NCBI RefSeq assembly: GCF_949287625.1
Contig: NZ_CASEGO010000115.1
Span: forward strand, 1-9,323
Length of the DNA: 9,323 bases
Origin: an uncultured Brachyspira sp.
GTDB taxonomy: Bacteria; Spirochaetota; Brachyspiria; Brachyspirales; Brachyspiraceae
Direction of reading: 5' to 3'
Shown here: positions 1 through 6,266 of the stretch, one piece after another
Layout of the letters: each line of letters begins with the position of its first letter
Position numbering within the stretch: the first letter of the stretch is position 1
Made by a program: the position numbers and the translations under genes
The notes under the pieces: model-generated
What the model was told of the DNA's origin: nothing
The model's input: only the letters and a program-made list of their open reading frames with translations
Database searches by the model: none

Positions 1-60
1 TTATCCTACATATAAAACATAATTAGTACGATTTAATAATAATTTTAATACTTGCACTTT
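1..60 (+). repeat. Dispersed repeat, copy 1 (cut by window edge)
   Basis: This stretch aligns without gaps to 2056-2103 over its first 48 bases with 8 mismatches, then after a one-base shift shares the block TTGCACTTT. The shared core includes ACATAATTAGTAC. The copy starts outside the window. In both copies the left end can be read as codons tta-tNc-tac-atR-taa, so the first 15 bases may be the C-terminal tail of an upstream plus-strand gene or an open frame carried by the repeat. Copy 1 continues into a hairpin and then a promoter, whereas copy 2 continues into a GC-rich island. Which parts are mobile or functional cannot be told from two copies. Confidence 0.75.
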
Positions 61-63
61 TTG

Positions 64-89
64 GTTCTTTTTGCGGCGGGAAAAAGAAC
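64..89. repeat. Perfect hairpin with GC-only loop
   Basis: GTTCTTTTT (64-72) and AAAAAGAAC (81-89) form a perfect 9-bp stem around the loop gcggcggg. The G+C loop stands out in very AT-rich DNA. No T-run follows on either strand, so it does not look like an ordinary intrinsic terminator. It directly follows repeat copy 1 and ends 11 bases before the -35 of the next promoter. It could be the 3' part of the dispersed element, a recoding or protein-binding structure, or a remnant of a mobile unit. Confidence 0.7.
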
Positions 90-100
90 AATAAAAAAAA

Positions 101-129
101 TTGACAAACTTAAGAATTTTTAGTATAAT
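101..129 (+). promoter_or_regulatory. Consensus sigma-70 promoter for the LTA-synthase-like gene
   Basis: TTGACA (101-106), a 17-base spacer and TATAAT (124-129) form a perfect consensus. Transcription should start near 136, giving a leader of about 29 nt before the ATG at 165. The leader has no strong Shine-Dalgarno; the best purine stretch is ggataa at 155-160. Confidence 0.85.
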
Positions 130-164
130 TTAACATTAATATATTTTATACTTCGGATAATAAC

Positions 165-1904
165 ATGAAATACAATACATTAAAAAATAATAGTTTTTTG
201 ATAATATCATTAATATTGATAATAGTAATGTACTATTCTATAACTCAATTAATATTTCCAATGTTCTCTGTAAATAAAATGAATTTCAGCATTATAGATA
301 TAATTTATGTATATGTATTTTCAATAATATCATATATACTTTCAAATAAAAATAAATTAACTTCATACTTTTTTATAATAGTTGCAGTATTTTCTTTTTT
401 TACAATAGAACCATTAGGCATGACAATAGAAGCAAAACCTTTGTTTTTTACTGACATGCCGGACATGTATCCTTCTCTTATAGAGGTGCTTCCGCTATAT
501 ATGCAGATAATTACTATTACGGCAACAGCTCTTTATTTCGGACTATTACTTGCTTATGCTTTGTACTTTATATACGGCCTTTATAAAATGTATAAAACAA
601 ATGTAAAAAAAGCTGTTATAATGACAATAATAGTTGCTCTTGTAACTTATATATCATTTTTCAGACCTGTAAAAATTAATTCAATATATGCTGACTATAA
701 TGACATAGCAAATAAATACGGCATTATAAATACTATAAGCTATAGAATATCATATGATAAGTCTGTAGAAGCAAAAGCAGATAAAGAAAGTGTTGAAGAG
801 GCATTGAAATTATTAACAGACATTCAAAATAAAAGAGATATATCAAACTTAATACTTCCATATGATACAAATAAAAAAAGAGATGTATTTGTGATATTTA
901 TGGAATCATTCTATGACTATAAACATTTTCTTCCTCTTATGGATAAAGATCCTTTTCCCAAAGAATACAGAGAATGGGCAGGCAATTCTACAAGAGTGGG
1001 ACCTAATGACAGCTACGGAAGTTTATTTGCAAGAACATCTGGTCTTATAGCTTCTTCGCCTTTATTTCCTAAAAAACAAAAAACTCCTATATATTCAGCT
1101 TTGCCTTATATTATGAAAGATAACGGATATCATACAATAGCATTAGAAGAATCAGGAGTGACTTATTATCTTGATGCATTACTTCCAAATATTGGAATGG
1201 AGGAAGTAGTTTTCAGTTTGGGACTTACCAATATAAAAAATTATATAAAAACTAATAATTATGATAAGCCTATATTTTTGGCAGGTTTTACATTTATGGG
1301 GCATGCTGGAAGCCATGTTTCAAATGATTTGAATGTATATGAAAACAATAAAAGATTGATGGAGAAAATAAATAAAAAAGATATACCAGTACTTATAGAG
1401 ACTATGGAAAACTCGGCATTAGCAGCTAAAGATATAATAGATACAAGAGATACTATATTAGAAAAATATCCTGATGCAATTATAATATTTAAACATGATC
1501 ACTTATATCCGTATTTAAAAACAATAATAGAAAACTCATCTATAGATAATGATATAAAAGAAGATTTCTTTAATGATAATACAGTATCTCCTATGTTAAT
1601 ATGGAACGGTACAAACGGGGCTTATAAATTTGAAGAAGACGGATTTCCTCCAGAAAATATTCCTATGTTTGTAGCGGCAAATACAAAGGCAAATTATACT
1701 AACTCTATAATATCTCTTTTATATAAAGATAAGATTGATAATATTATAAGATATTATAATGCTTTCTATACTAATGATAATGGAAGCATAAAAAAAATAG
1801 AAGTAAAAAAAGACAGCACTTCATATATAGTAAATCATGCTCAAAAAATATTATCTGAAGATATATTAAGAGGAAAAAAATATATATATAATAATAACAA
1901 ATAA
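165..1904 (+). CDS. LTA synthase family / phosphoglycerol-transferase-like membrane enzyme
   Basis: This 579-residue protein has the LtaS/OpgB plan: five hydrophobic segments (about residues 10-31, 41-60, 64-81, 111-140, 148-166), a linker, then an extracytoplasmic alkaline-phosphatase/sulfatase-type domain. Candidate metal and catalytic positions are E247 in FMESFYD, S283 in NDSYGSLFARTSG, H380 in FTFMGHAGSH, and D445-H446 in FKHDHLYPY. Aligning by eye with the LtaS motif ending in LTG places serine at S283, where the family usually has the catalytic threonine. Known relatives transfer glycerol-phosphate or phosphoethanolamine to lipids or glucans. A diderm spirochaete is not expected to make Gram-positive LTA, so modification of a periplasmic or outer-membrane glycan or lipid is more likely (inference). 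It is monocistronic under the promoter at 101-129. The exact substrate is unknown. Confidence 0.85.
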   Translation: MKYNTLKNNSFLIISLILIIVMYYSITQLIFPMFSVNKMNFSIIDIIYVYVFSIISYILSNKNKLTSYFFIIVAVFSFFTIEPLGMTIEAKPLFFTDMPDMYPSLIEVLPLYMQIITITATALYFGLLLAYALYFIYGLYKMYKTNVKKAVIMTIIVALVTYISFFRPVKINSIYADYNDIANKYGIINTISYRISYDKSVEAKADKESVEEALKLLTDIQNKRDISNLILPYDTNKKRDVFVIFMESFYDYKHFLPLMDKDPFPKEYREWAGNSTRVGPNDSYGSLFARTSGLIASSPLFPKKQKTPIYSALPYIMKDNGYHTIALEESGVTYYLDALLPNIGMEEVVFSLGLTNIKNYIKTNNYDKPIFLAGFTFMGHAGSHVSNDLNVYENNKRLMEKINKKDIPVLIETMENSALAAKDIIDTRDTILEKYPDAIIIFKHDHLYPYLKTIIENSSIDNDIKEDFFNDNTVSPMLIWNGTNGAYKFEEDGFPPENIPMFVAANTKANYTNSIISLLYKDKIDNIIRYYNAFYTNDNGSIKKIEVKKDSTSYIVNHAQKILSEDILRGKKYIYNNNK

Positions 1905-1974
1905 TAGACTTGTTTCAAAAGTACTTAACAATATTATATATAAAATTTTTACAATTTATTAATCATCAAAATAA

Positions 1975-2070
1975 TGTTTTATATGTGGTATAAATCATCA
2001 TTTTGGATATAAATATGCAATCGCAAAGGCTGCATTTCAGGTTAAATTTAATAGTTTATTCTACATGTAA
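1975..2070 (+). other. Start-less open frame running into repeat copy 2
   Basis: The frame between the stop at 1972-1974 and the TAA at 2068-2070 is open for 31 codons. It ends in ...FNSLFYM, with no plausible start codon or ribosome binding site. The same final codon frame appears at the window start (…SYI, then TAA at 13-15). It may be a decayed gene end or a piece of the dispersed repeat that can serve as a C-terminal tail when fused to genes. An imperfect inverted repeat (AAAATAATG 1968-1976 with CATCATTTT 1996-2004, one mismatch) overlaps its start. It is not followed by a T-run, so it is weak as a terminator for the upstream gene. Confidence 0.3.
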
Positions 2071-2114
2071 GACATAATTAGTACTATTTAGTATTATTTT
2101 TAGATTTGCACTTT
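2056..2114 (+). repeat. Dispersed repeat, copy 2
   Basis: This is the second copy of the element at 1-60, about 83% identical over 48 ungapped bases and sharing the final TTGCACTTT after a one-base indel. Sequence to the left (from about 2014) may belong to the same element, but copy 1 is cut there so this cannot be tested here. To the right, the two copies diverge: here a GC-rich island replaces the short hairpin of copy 1. Both copies are followed downstream by an A/T stretch and a TTGACA box. Confidence 0.75.
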
Positions 2115-2214
2115 CGCCACAGGCGGACAGCGTCACAAAAGAAGTGGGGTTGCCGACACCAAAGGTGGACTCCGTCGGCACGCAGAGCGGGCACGACTGT
2201 GAAGACCTGCAAAT
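2104..2214. repeat. GC-rich structured island closed by inverted repeat
   Basis: ATTTGCA (2104-2110) and TGCAAAT (2208-2214) are a perfect 7-bp inverted repeat enclosing about 97 bases. A hand count gives about 64% G+C for 2115-2210, far above the surroundings. Inside are two related hairpin units 42 bases apart: CGCC-ACA-GGCG (2115-2125) and CACC-AAA-GGTG (2157-2167). Each is followed by GAC-NN-CGTC, and the match is 16 of 20 positions. The second unit is itself bracketed by TGCCGAC (2151-2157) and GTCGGCA (2174-2180). Two forward frames are open through the island, but neither has a convincing start. It could be a MITE-like insertion or a structured RNA element, and no transposase is present. 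The composition suggests an origin unlike its neighbours. Confidence 0.7.
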
Positions 2215-2238
2215 ATTTTAAATTTAAAAAATTAATTT

Positions 2239-2269
2239 TTGACAAATTATAGTCATTTAGGTATATACT
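2239..2269 (+). promoter_or_regulatory. Orphan sigma-70-like promoter
   Basis: TTGACA (2239-2244) is followed by TATATA at 2262-2267 (17-base spacer) or TATACT at 2264-2269 (19-base spacer). No plus-strand protein gene lies downstream; the next feature is a rho-independent terminator at 2314-2355. Like the promoter at 101-129, it sits just right of a copy of the dispersed repeat. Confidence 0.6.
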
Positions 2270-2274
2270 AGCAG

Positions 2275-2355
2275 CTTATTAATAATTAATTATATATTCT
2301 TAATATTATTTTGGGCTGAAGCTTTTTATAGAAGTTTCAGCCTTTTATATTTTTT
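2275..2355 (+). ncRNA. Candidate small RNA of about 80 nt
   Basis: The interval is defined by the predicted start of the promoter at 2239-2269 and the end of the terminator at 2314-2355. It contains no open frame with a ribosome binding site. The RNA would have an AU-rich unstructured 5' half and a 3' terminator hairpin with a U-rich tail, the usual build of a trans-acting bacterial sRNA. The transcript would end two bases short of the 3' end of the convergent MBL gene (2357), so read-through would be antisense to it. The alternative is that the terminator only ends read-through from the gene at 165-1904. No homologous RNA family is recognised. Confidence 0.4.
2314..2355 (+). terminator. Intrinsic terminator (plus strand)
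   Basis: GGCTGAA (2314-2320) pairs with TTCAGCC (2336-2342), extended by a G-T pair and CTT/AAG, giving an 11-bp stem with a 7-base loop. The tail TTTTATATTTTTT follows at 2343-2355. The T-rich tail is on the plus-strand side. On the minus strand the hairpin also lies just after the stop of the MBL gene, where the following bases are A/T-mixed, so termination in that direction would be weaker. Confidence 0.8.
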
Positions 2356-2356
2356 A

Positions 2357-3115
2357 TTAAATTTCTATTTTAAGTCCGTCATAGGCAGGATGCATATTTG
2401 AAGGAAGTTCTCTTTCTAAATGTCTATGCAAAACATCATGTGTCATATGTGTAAAATATGCTTTTTTTACCCCGAGTTTATCTGCTATATTTACAGATTC
2501 CTGTAATGATAAATGAGTATGATGAGGTCTGTATCTTAAGCCGTTTAAAACTAGAATTTCAGTTCCTTCTATCTGTTTTAAACTTTCATCGCTTATACTG
2601 CTTGCATCAGTTATATAAGTAAAATTATTGAATCTGTATCCTAATATATTTAAAATGCCATGTTTTACAGAGATTGGAGTAACTTTTATATCATCAAAAA
2701 ACATTTCTTTTTCTATATGATGAAATACTACCTGAGGAAGTCCTCCTCCAATCTGAACTGGATTAAAAAAATAGTCATACTTTTCTCTAAGTGTATTCAT
2801 AGTATCTTTATTGCCGTAACAGTCTATGGAAGTATGCATAATAAAGTTTAATGATCTTAAATCTACTATTCCAGAAGTATGATCTGCATGTGCATGCGTA
2901 TAAAATACCGCATTAAGACTGCCGATTTTTTCTCTTAGCATTTGCTGTCTGAAATCTGCTGAAGTATCAACTATATAGTTTTTACCATTATGCTGAATAA
3001 GTATAGATGAACGAGTCCTTTTATCTCTTTTATCCTTGCTTTTGCATACTTTACATTTGCAGCCTATCATTGGTACGCCGTCAGAAGTGCCAGTACCCAA
3101 AAAAGTTATTAACAT
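2357..3115 (-). CDS. MBL-fold metallo-hydrolase, PhnP-like phosphodiesterase
   Basis: This 252-residue metallo-beta-lactamase-fold protein starts with the strand-loop LGTGTSDGVP. The metal motif is H74-A-H76-A-D78-H79 (THAHADH). Further likely ligands are H152 (VKHG), D170 (YITDAS) and H223 (FTHMTHD). A cysteine cluster C19-x-C21-x2-C24 near the N-terminus, with H226 as a possible fourth ligand, resembles the extra structural zinc site of E. coli PhnP, a 5-phosphoribosyl 1,2-cyclic phosphate phosphodiesterase. Length and motif order fit that group. No phn (C-P lyase) genes are nearby, so the natural substrate may be another cyclic phosphodiester. It has no signal peptide, so it is cytoplasmic. 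The GGAGGTG ribosome site (complement of 3123-3129), 7 bases before the ATG, supports this start. It lies 109 bases downstream of the alpha-galactosidase but has its own promoter. Confidence 0.88.
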   Translation of the reverse strand: MLITFLGTGTSDGVPMIGCKCKVCKSKDKRDKRTRSSILIQHNGKNYIVDTSADFRQQMLREKIGSLNAVFYTHAHADHTSGIVDLRSLNFIMHTSIDCYGNKDTMNTLREKYDYFFNPVQIGGGLPQVVFHHIEKEMFFDDIKVTPISVKHGILNILGYRFNNFTYITDASSISDESLKQIEGTEILVLNGLRYRPHHTHLSLQESVNIADKLGVKKAYFTHMTHDVLHRHLERELPSNMHPAYDGLKIEI

Positions 3116-3149
3116 AAATTTGCACCTCCATTTATTATTATATATTGAT

Positions 3150-3177
3150 ATTATATAGTTTTTATTCTTAATATCAA
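3150..3177 (-). promoter_or_regulatory. Promoter for the MBL-fold gene
   Basis: Read on the minus strand, TTGATA (complement of 3172-3177), a 16-base spacer and TATAAT (complement of 3150-3155) make a near-consensus promoter. The predicted start is near 3143, leaving about 28 nt of leader that contains the strong GGAGGTG site. It suggests the gene can be expressed independently of the upstream alpha-galactosidase. Confidence 0.6.
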
Positions 3178-3224
3178 GTTATTATTTTTTAATAAATAAA
3201 AGTGCTTTTTTATATATAACTTTT

Positions 3225-5417
3225 TTAATTAACCTTTTTTATAATCCATTGAATAGCGAAAGCATCTTCTAATATTTCACCTAGCATAAGCCCAACATTC
3301 ATTAATTCAGCACCTGTGTAAAGTCTATCTGAATTATTTACTTTATATTTTGCCTTTGAATCCAAAGCCTCTAAACGCAAACGTTTAGTTACTAAATTAG
3401 GTATTACACATATCTGTACATAATTTACAACTATAGTCTCTTCATCAATACTTTTGTGCATCCAAGCATATTCATTTTGAGCATGAAGTCCTTTCAAACG
3501 GTACATACTTCCAAACTGAACAGTGCTTCTTATACTTTTATATATTTCTAATTTTTGAGATATAACTTTTTTATCTTCTTCGCTTATTTTATTTAAATTA
3601 AGTTCAAGTCCCAAATTTCCCCACATAGCAACATTAGCTCTAGTTTCTATTCTCTCTTTTCTTCTTGTTTGATGATTAGGAATATCTGATATATGACAAG
3701 CCAATGATATAGAAGGATATACCAAAGAAGCACCGTACTGTATAGCAAGTCTTTCTATAGCATCTGTATCATCGCTAGTCCAAACCTGAGGCATATAATA
3801 AAGCATACCAGCATCGCATCTTCCTCCTCCTCCAGCACAGCTTTCAAAAAGTACATTAGGAAAACCATTGACTATATTATCTAGCACTCTGTAAAGACCT
3901 AGCATATATCTATGAGCCTGTTCTTTCTGTCTTTCTGGTTTTAAATAAGATGAACCCATGTTAGTAATATTTCTATTCATATCCCATTTTATATATGTAA
4001 TATTATTTTTAGAAAGAAGTTCAGTCATAAAGTTTATTATATAATCGCATACTTCTGGATTGCTTAAATCCAAAACATATTGATGTCTTGAAGTCTCTAT
4101 CTTTCTTCCTTTTACATGAATAGCCCATTCTGGGTGCTTTCTAAATAAATCGCTGTCTGGAGATACCATTTCTGGCTCAACCCATAATCCAAAGCTAATA
4201 CCTTTTTTGTTTATATCATCTATCAAACTTGATAAACTTCCGCCTAGTTTTTGTTCATTAGGTGTCCAATCGCCTAGAGATGTTTTATCATCATTTCTTT
4301 TTCCAAACCAGCCGTCATCTAATACAAATAATTCTGCTCCTATGTTTTTACCTTCTTCTGCTAGTTTTAATAAACTTTCTTTATTAAAATCAAAATAATT
4401 AGATTCCCAGCTGTTAATTAAAATAGGACGTTCTTTATAAGCATATTTATTTGACATCAAACAATCCTGATATAATTTATGAAAAGTTCTTGACATATCG
4501 CCCAAACCTTTATTTGTATATATTAAAACTGCTTCCGGAGTTTGGAACTCTTCATTAGGCATTAATGTCCAGCCGAAGTCAAAATCATTGATTCCCATTT
4601 GAAATCTTGTATTTAAATGCATGTCTGCTTCAGCACTTATTATAAAGTTTCCGCTGTATATAAAGTTCATAGCAAAAACTTCTCCGTTATTTTCATCGGT
4701 ATTAGGAGATATTAAAGCTGCAAATGGATTTTGTCCATGTCCTGAAGCTCCTCTTATACTTCCTATAGACTGCATTCCCTGTTCTAAGCGTCTTCTTTTT
4801 ATATGGCATTCTCTTCCCCAAGCTCCCGCTAAATGAATAAACTCAAAATTACTTTCCTGAATATCAATATTTGCAGACATTATTTTTTCTATATACAGAT
4901 CATCAGAAGGATTTTTATTTATAACTTTAACGGATTTTGTAAAAGCATTATGTTTTTCAAATACTGCAAGTGTAATTATAACTTCTACTTTTTTTAATTC
5001 ATCGAATAATGTTAATTCTAAAACTTCGCTGTCATCATTTGATAGTACAGTAGGAAGTCCGTTTAATTTTTTCTTTGTTTTATATATATTATGATATTTA
5101 TAACGCAAATCTGTAATTCTTGAGCCGTCTTTATAAACAAAATGAAAAGCTGGCTCTTTCAAATCTGTATAGCCGTATGAAGGGTATATTTGAGGTATAA
5201 GTTCTAATTGAAATTTTTTCTTATTATCAGTATCAGCCATATAGTTGGCTTCTGTAATACCATCTATAATATAGTCTATATCTGAAGCTTCTATCTTTGC
5301 TCCAAAGTAAGGTAAAAATACATAATTATCCTCATGTATCATAATAACTAAACTTGATGAAACAGTATTCAAAAAGAAAAGTTTTCTATTTTTATTATTT
5401 TCAATTAGAGTAATCAT
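3225..5417 (-). CDS. Alpha-galactosidase, glycoside hydrolase family 36
   Basis: This 730-residue protein has the full GH36 architecture: an N-terminal beta-sandwich (about 1-320), a (beta/alpha)8 barrel (about 330-650) and a C-terminal beta domain. Family hallmarks are LDDGWFGKRNDD (366-377), WVEPEMVSPDSDL (412-424), the nucleophile D479 in YIKWDMNRN, ESCAGGGGR (525-533) and the acid/base region WTSDDTD (546-552, probably D549). GH36 enzymes remove terminal alpha-1,6-galactose from melibiose, raffinose and related sugars. Length matches bacterial family members, and there is no signal peptide, so the substrate must be imported. No sugar transporter or regulator gene is in the window. The ribosome site AGGAGA (complement of 5424-5429) sits 6 bases before the ATG. 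A LacI/GalR-like palindrome lies about 138 bases upstream of the start. It is intact, with no frameshift. Confidence 0.93.
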   Translation of the reverse strand: MITLIENNKNRKLFFLNTVSSSLVIMIHEDNYVFLPYFGAKIEASDIDYIIDGITEANYMADTDNKKKFQLELIPQIYPSYGYTDLKEPAFHFVYKDGSRITDLRYKYHNIYKTKKKLNGLPTVLSNDDSEVLELTLFDELKKVEVIITLAVFEKHNAFTKSVKVINKNPSDDLYIEKIMSANIDIQESNFEFIHLAGAWGRECHIKRRRLEQGMQSIGSIRGASGHGQNPFAALISPNTDENNGEVFAMNFIYSGNFIISAEADMHLNTRFQMGINDFDFGWTLMPNEEFQTPEAVLIYTNKGLGDMSRTFHKLYQDCLMSNKYAYKERPILINSWESNYFDFNKESLLKLAEEGKNIGAELFVLDDGWFGKRNDDKTSLGDWTPNEQKLGGSLSSLIDDINKKGISFGLWVEPEMVSPDSDLFRKHPEWAIHVKGRKIETSRHQYVLDLSNPEVCDYIINFMTELLSKNNITYIKWDMNRNITNMGSSYLKPERQKEQAHRYMLGLYRVLDNIVNGFPNVLFESCAGGGGRCDAGMLYYMPQVWTSDDTDAIERLAIQYGASLVYPSISLACHISDIPNHQTRRKERIETRANVAMWGNLGLELNLNKISEEDKKVISQKLEIYKSIRSTVQFGSMYRLKGLHAQNEYAWMHKSIDEETIVVNYVQICVIPNLVTKRLRLEALDSKAKYKVNNSDRLYTGAELMNVGLMLGEILEDAFAIQWIIKKVN

Positions 5418-5465
5418 TTTTTCTCTCCTAAAAATATTTATAAAATCTTATTAAATTTAAAATAA

Positions 5466-5538
5466 ATAATATAAATAATTATAATAGTTTTCAATAGTGT
5501 TTAATAAAAAATATAAAATTTATTGGTTTTATTATCAA
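5466..5538 (-). promoter_or_regulatory. Candidate promoters for the alpha-galactosidase
   Basis: Two minus-strand candidates are seen. The upstream one has TTGATA (complement of 5533-5538), 17 bases, then TATATT (complement of 5510-5515). The downstream one has TTGAAA (complement of 5489-5494), 17 bases, then TATTAT (complement of 5466-5471). Each box is one mismatch from consensus, except TTGATA-type matching which is also one off. The DNA is so AT-rich that only one may be real. The upstream promoter puts its -35 just 16 bases from the palindrome at 5555-5566. Confidence 0.45.
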
Positions 5539-5554
5539 AAAAACTAAAAAAATA

Positions 5555-5566
5555 GTAATCGATTAC
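5555..5566. promoter_or_regulatory. CG-centred palindromic operator (LacI/GalR-like)
   Basis: GTAATCGATTAC is a perfect 12-bp palindrome in the region between the divergent alpha-galactosidase and flavin reductase genes. It fits the LacI/GalR-family pattern GTAANCGNTTAC. Family knowledge makes a sugar-responsive repressor acting on the galactosidase the leading idea. It lies upstream of the predicted -35 boxes on both sides, so it may act by looping or together with an unseen second site. No regulator gene is in the window. Confidence 0.55.
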
Positions 5567-5627
5567 AGTTTTAATATGTAATTTACACATTTTGTTAAAA
5601 AAATTATTAATTTTTATATTCTATTTA

Positions 5628-5657
5628 CTGACAATTTTTTTATTTTTAATTTATTAT
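5628..5657 (+). promoter_or_regulatory. Promoter for the flavin reductase family gene
   Basis: CTGACA (5628-5633), an 18-base spacer and TATTAT (5652-5657) give one mismatch in each box. Transcription would start near 5664, so the leader would be about 24 nt and would include the AAGGAG site at 5674-5679. Confidence 0.5.
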
Positions 5658-5687
5658 AAATAATAAGTATTTTAAGGAGTCAATAAA

Positions 5688-6224
5688 ATGAAAAAGAAAA
5701 TTGATGTTTTGGATTATGCTAATTATATTTTAAAAGAAATGAGAAAAGGAATTCTCATAACAACCAAATCAAACGGAAAAGTAAACAGTATGTCTATAGG
5801 CTGGGGAACTTTGGGGGTAGAGTGGAATAAAAATATATTTATGATACTTATAAGAGAGAATAGATTTACAAGAACTATGCTTGATGAAAATCCAGAGTTT
5901 ACTGTTAATATTGCCATGGATAAGTCTGATAGAAATATTATAAAAGTATGCGGTACAAAATCCGGAAGAGATACTGATAAAATAAAAGAGCTCAATTTAA
6001 CTTTAGAAGATTCAAATTTTATTTCTGTTCCAGCTATAAAAGAACTTCCTTTAACTCTTGAATGCAAAGTTATTTATAAACAGATACAGGATTCGAATAA
6101 TATACCAGAAGACATAATAAAGAAATTTTATCCTCGAGATGTTGAAAGCAGTGCATCAGGAGCAAACAAAGATTTTCATATAGCATACTACGGAGAGATA
6201 GTTGACAGCTATATTATAGAGTAA
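5688..6224 (+). CDS. Flavin reductase family protein (FMN-binding split barrel)
   Basis: This 178-residue protein has the flavin-reductase-like split-barrel pattern. An N-terminal strand GILITTKSNGKVNSMSIGWG (21-40) carries the usual N-x-M-x-[IL]-x-W segment. FMILIRENRFTR (51-62) and FTVNIA (71-76) follow, then CGTKSGRDTDK (88-98), corresponding to the family's flavin-contacting CG-x-x-SGR region, and YYGEIVDSYI (167-176) at the end. Members bind FMN and reduce it with NAD(P)H or act as flavin-dependent electron carriers; the partner here is unknown. In an anaerobe an oxidative-stress or redox role is plausible (inference). The AAGGAG ribosome site at 5674-5679, 8 bases before the ATG, fixes the start. 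It is divergent from the galactosidase and convergent with thpR, 42 bases from its end. No clear terminator is seen in that gap. Confidence 0.85.
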   Translation: MKKKIDVLDYANYILKEMRKGILITTKSNGKVNSMSIGWGTLGVEWNKNIFMILIRENRFTRTMLDENPEFTVNIAMDKSDRNIIKVCGTKSGRDTDKIKELNLTLEDSNFISVPAIKELPLTLECKVIYKQIQDSNNIPEDIIKKFYPRDVESSASGANKDFHIAYYGEIVDSYIIE

Positions 6225-6266
6225 TTATTATGTAATTTTCTTAAGTATATGACAATAAAAATTATA

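Noticed and set aside
2078..2221. Open frame through the GC-rich island (ends at TAA 2219-2221), plus a second frame ending at TGA 2200-2202
   Set aside because: Neither has an ATG or a ribosome binding site. Openness is expected in a short G+C-rich block that lacks TAA/TAG, and hairpin structure explains the sequence better.
3198..3224. AAAAGT...ACTTTT hairpin after the alpha-galactosidase stop as a terminator
   Set aside because: The stem is only 6 bp and A/T-rich with a 15-base loop, so it is not distinguishable from background.
3371..3388. Inverted repeat CTAAACG-caaa-CGTTTAG resembling an operator
   Set aside because: It lies deep inside the alpha-galactosidase coding sequence near its 3' end, with ordinary codons. 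It is most likely chance.
5723..6067. Minus-strand 114-codon open frame inside the flavin reductase gene
   Set aside because: It is antisense to a well-supported gene with a proper ribosome site. It has no recognisable domain.
6225..6266. Shared terminator between the convergent flavin reductase and thpR genes
   Set aside because: The 42-base gap has no stem of useful length, so no terminator can be supported.
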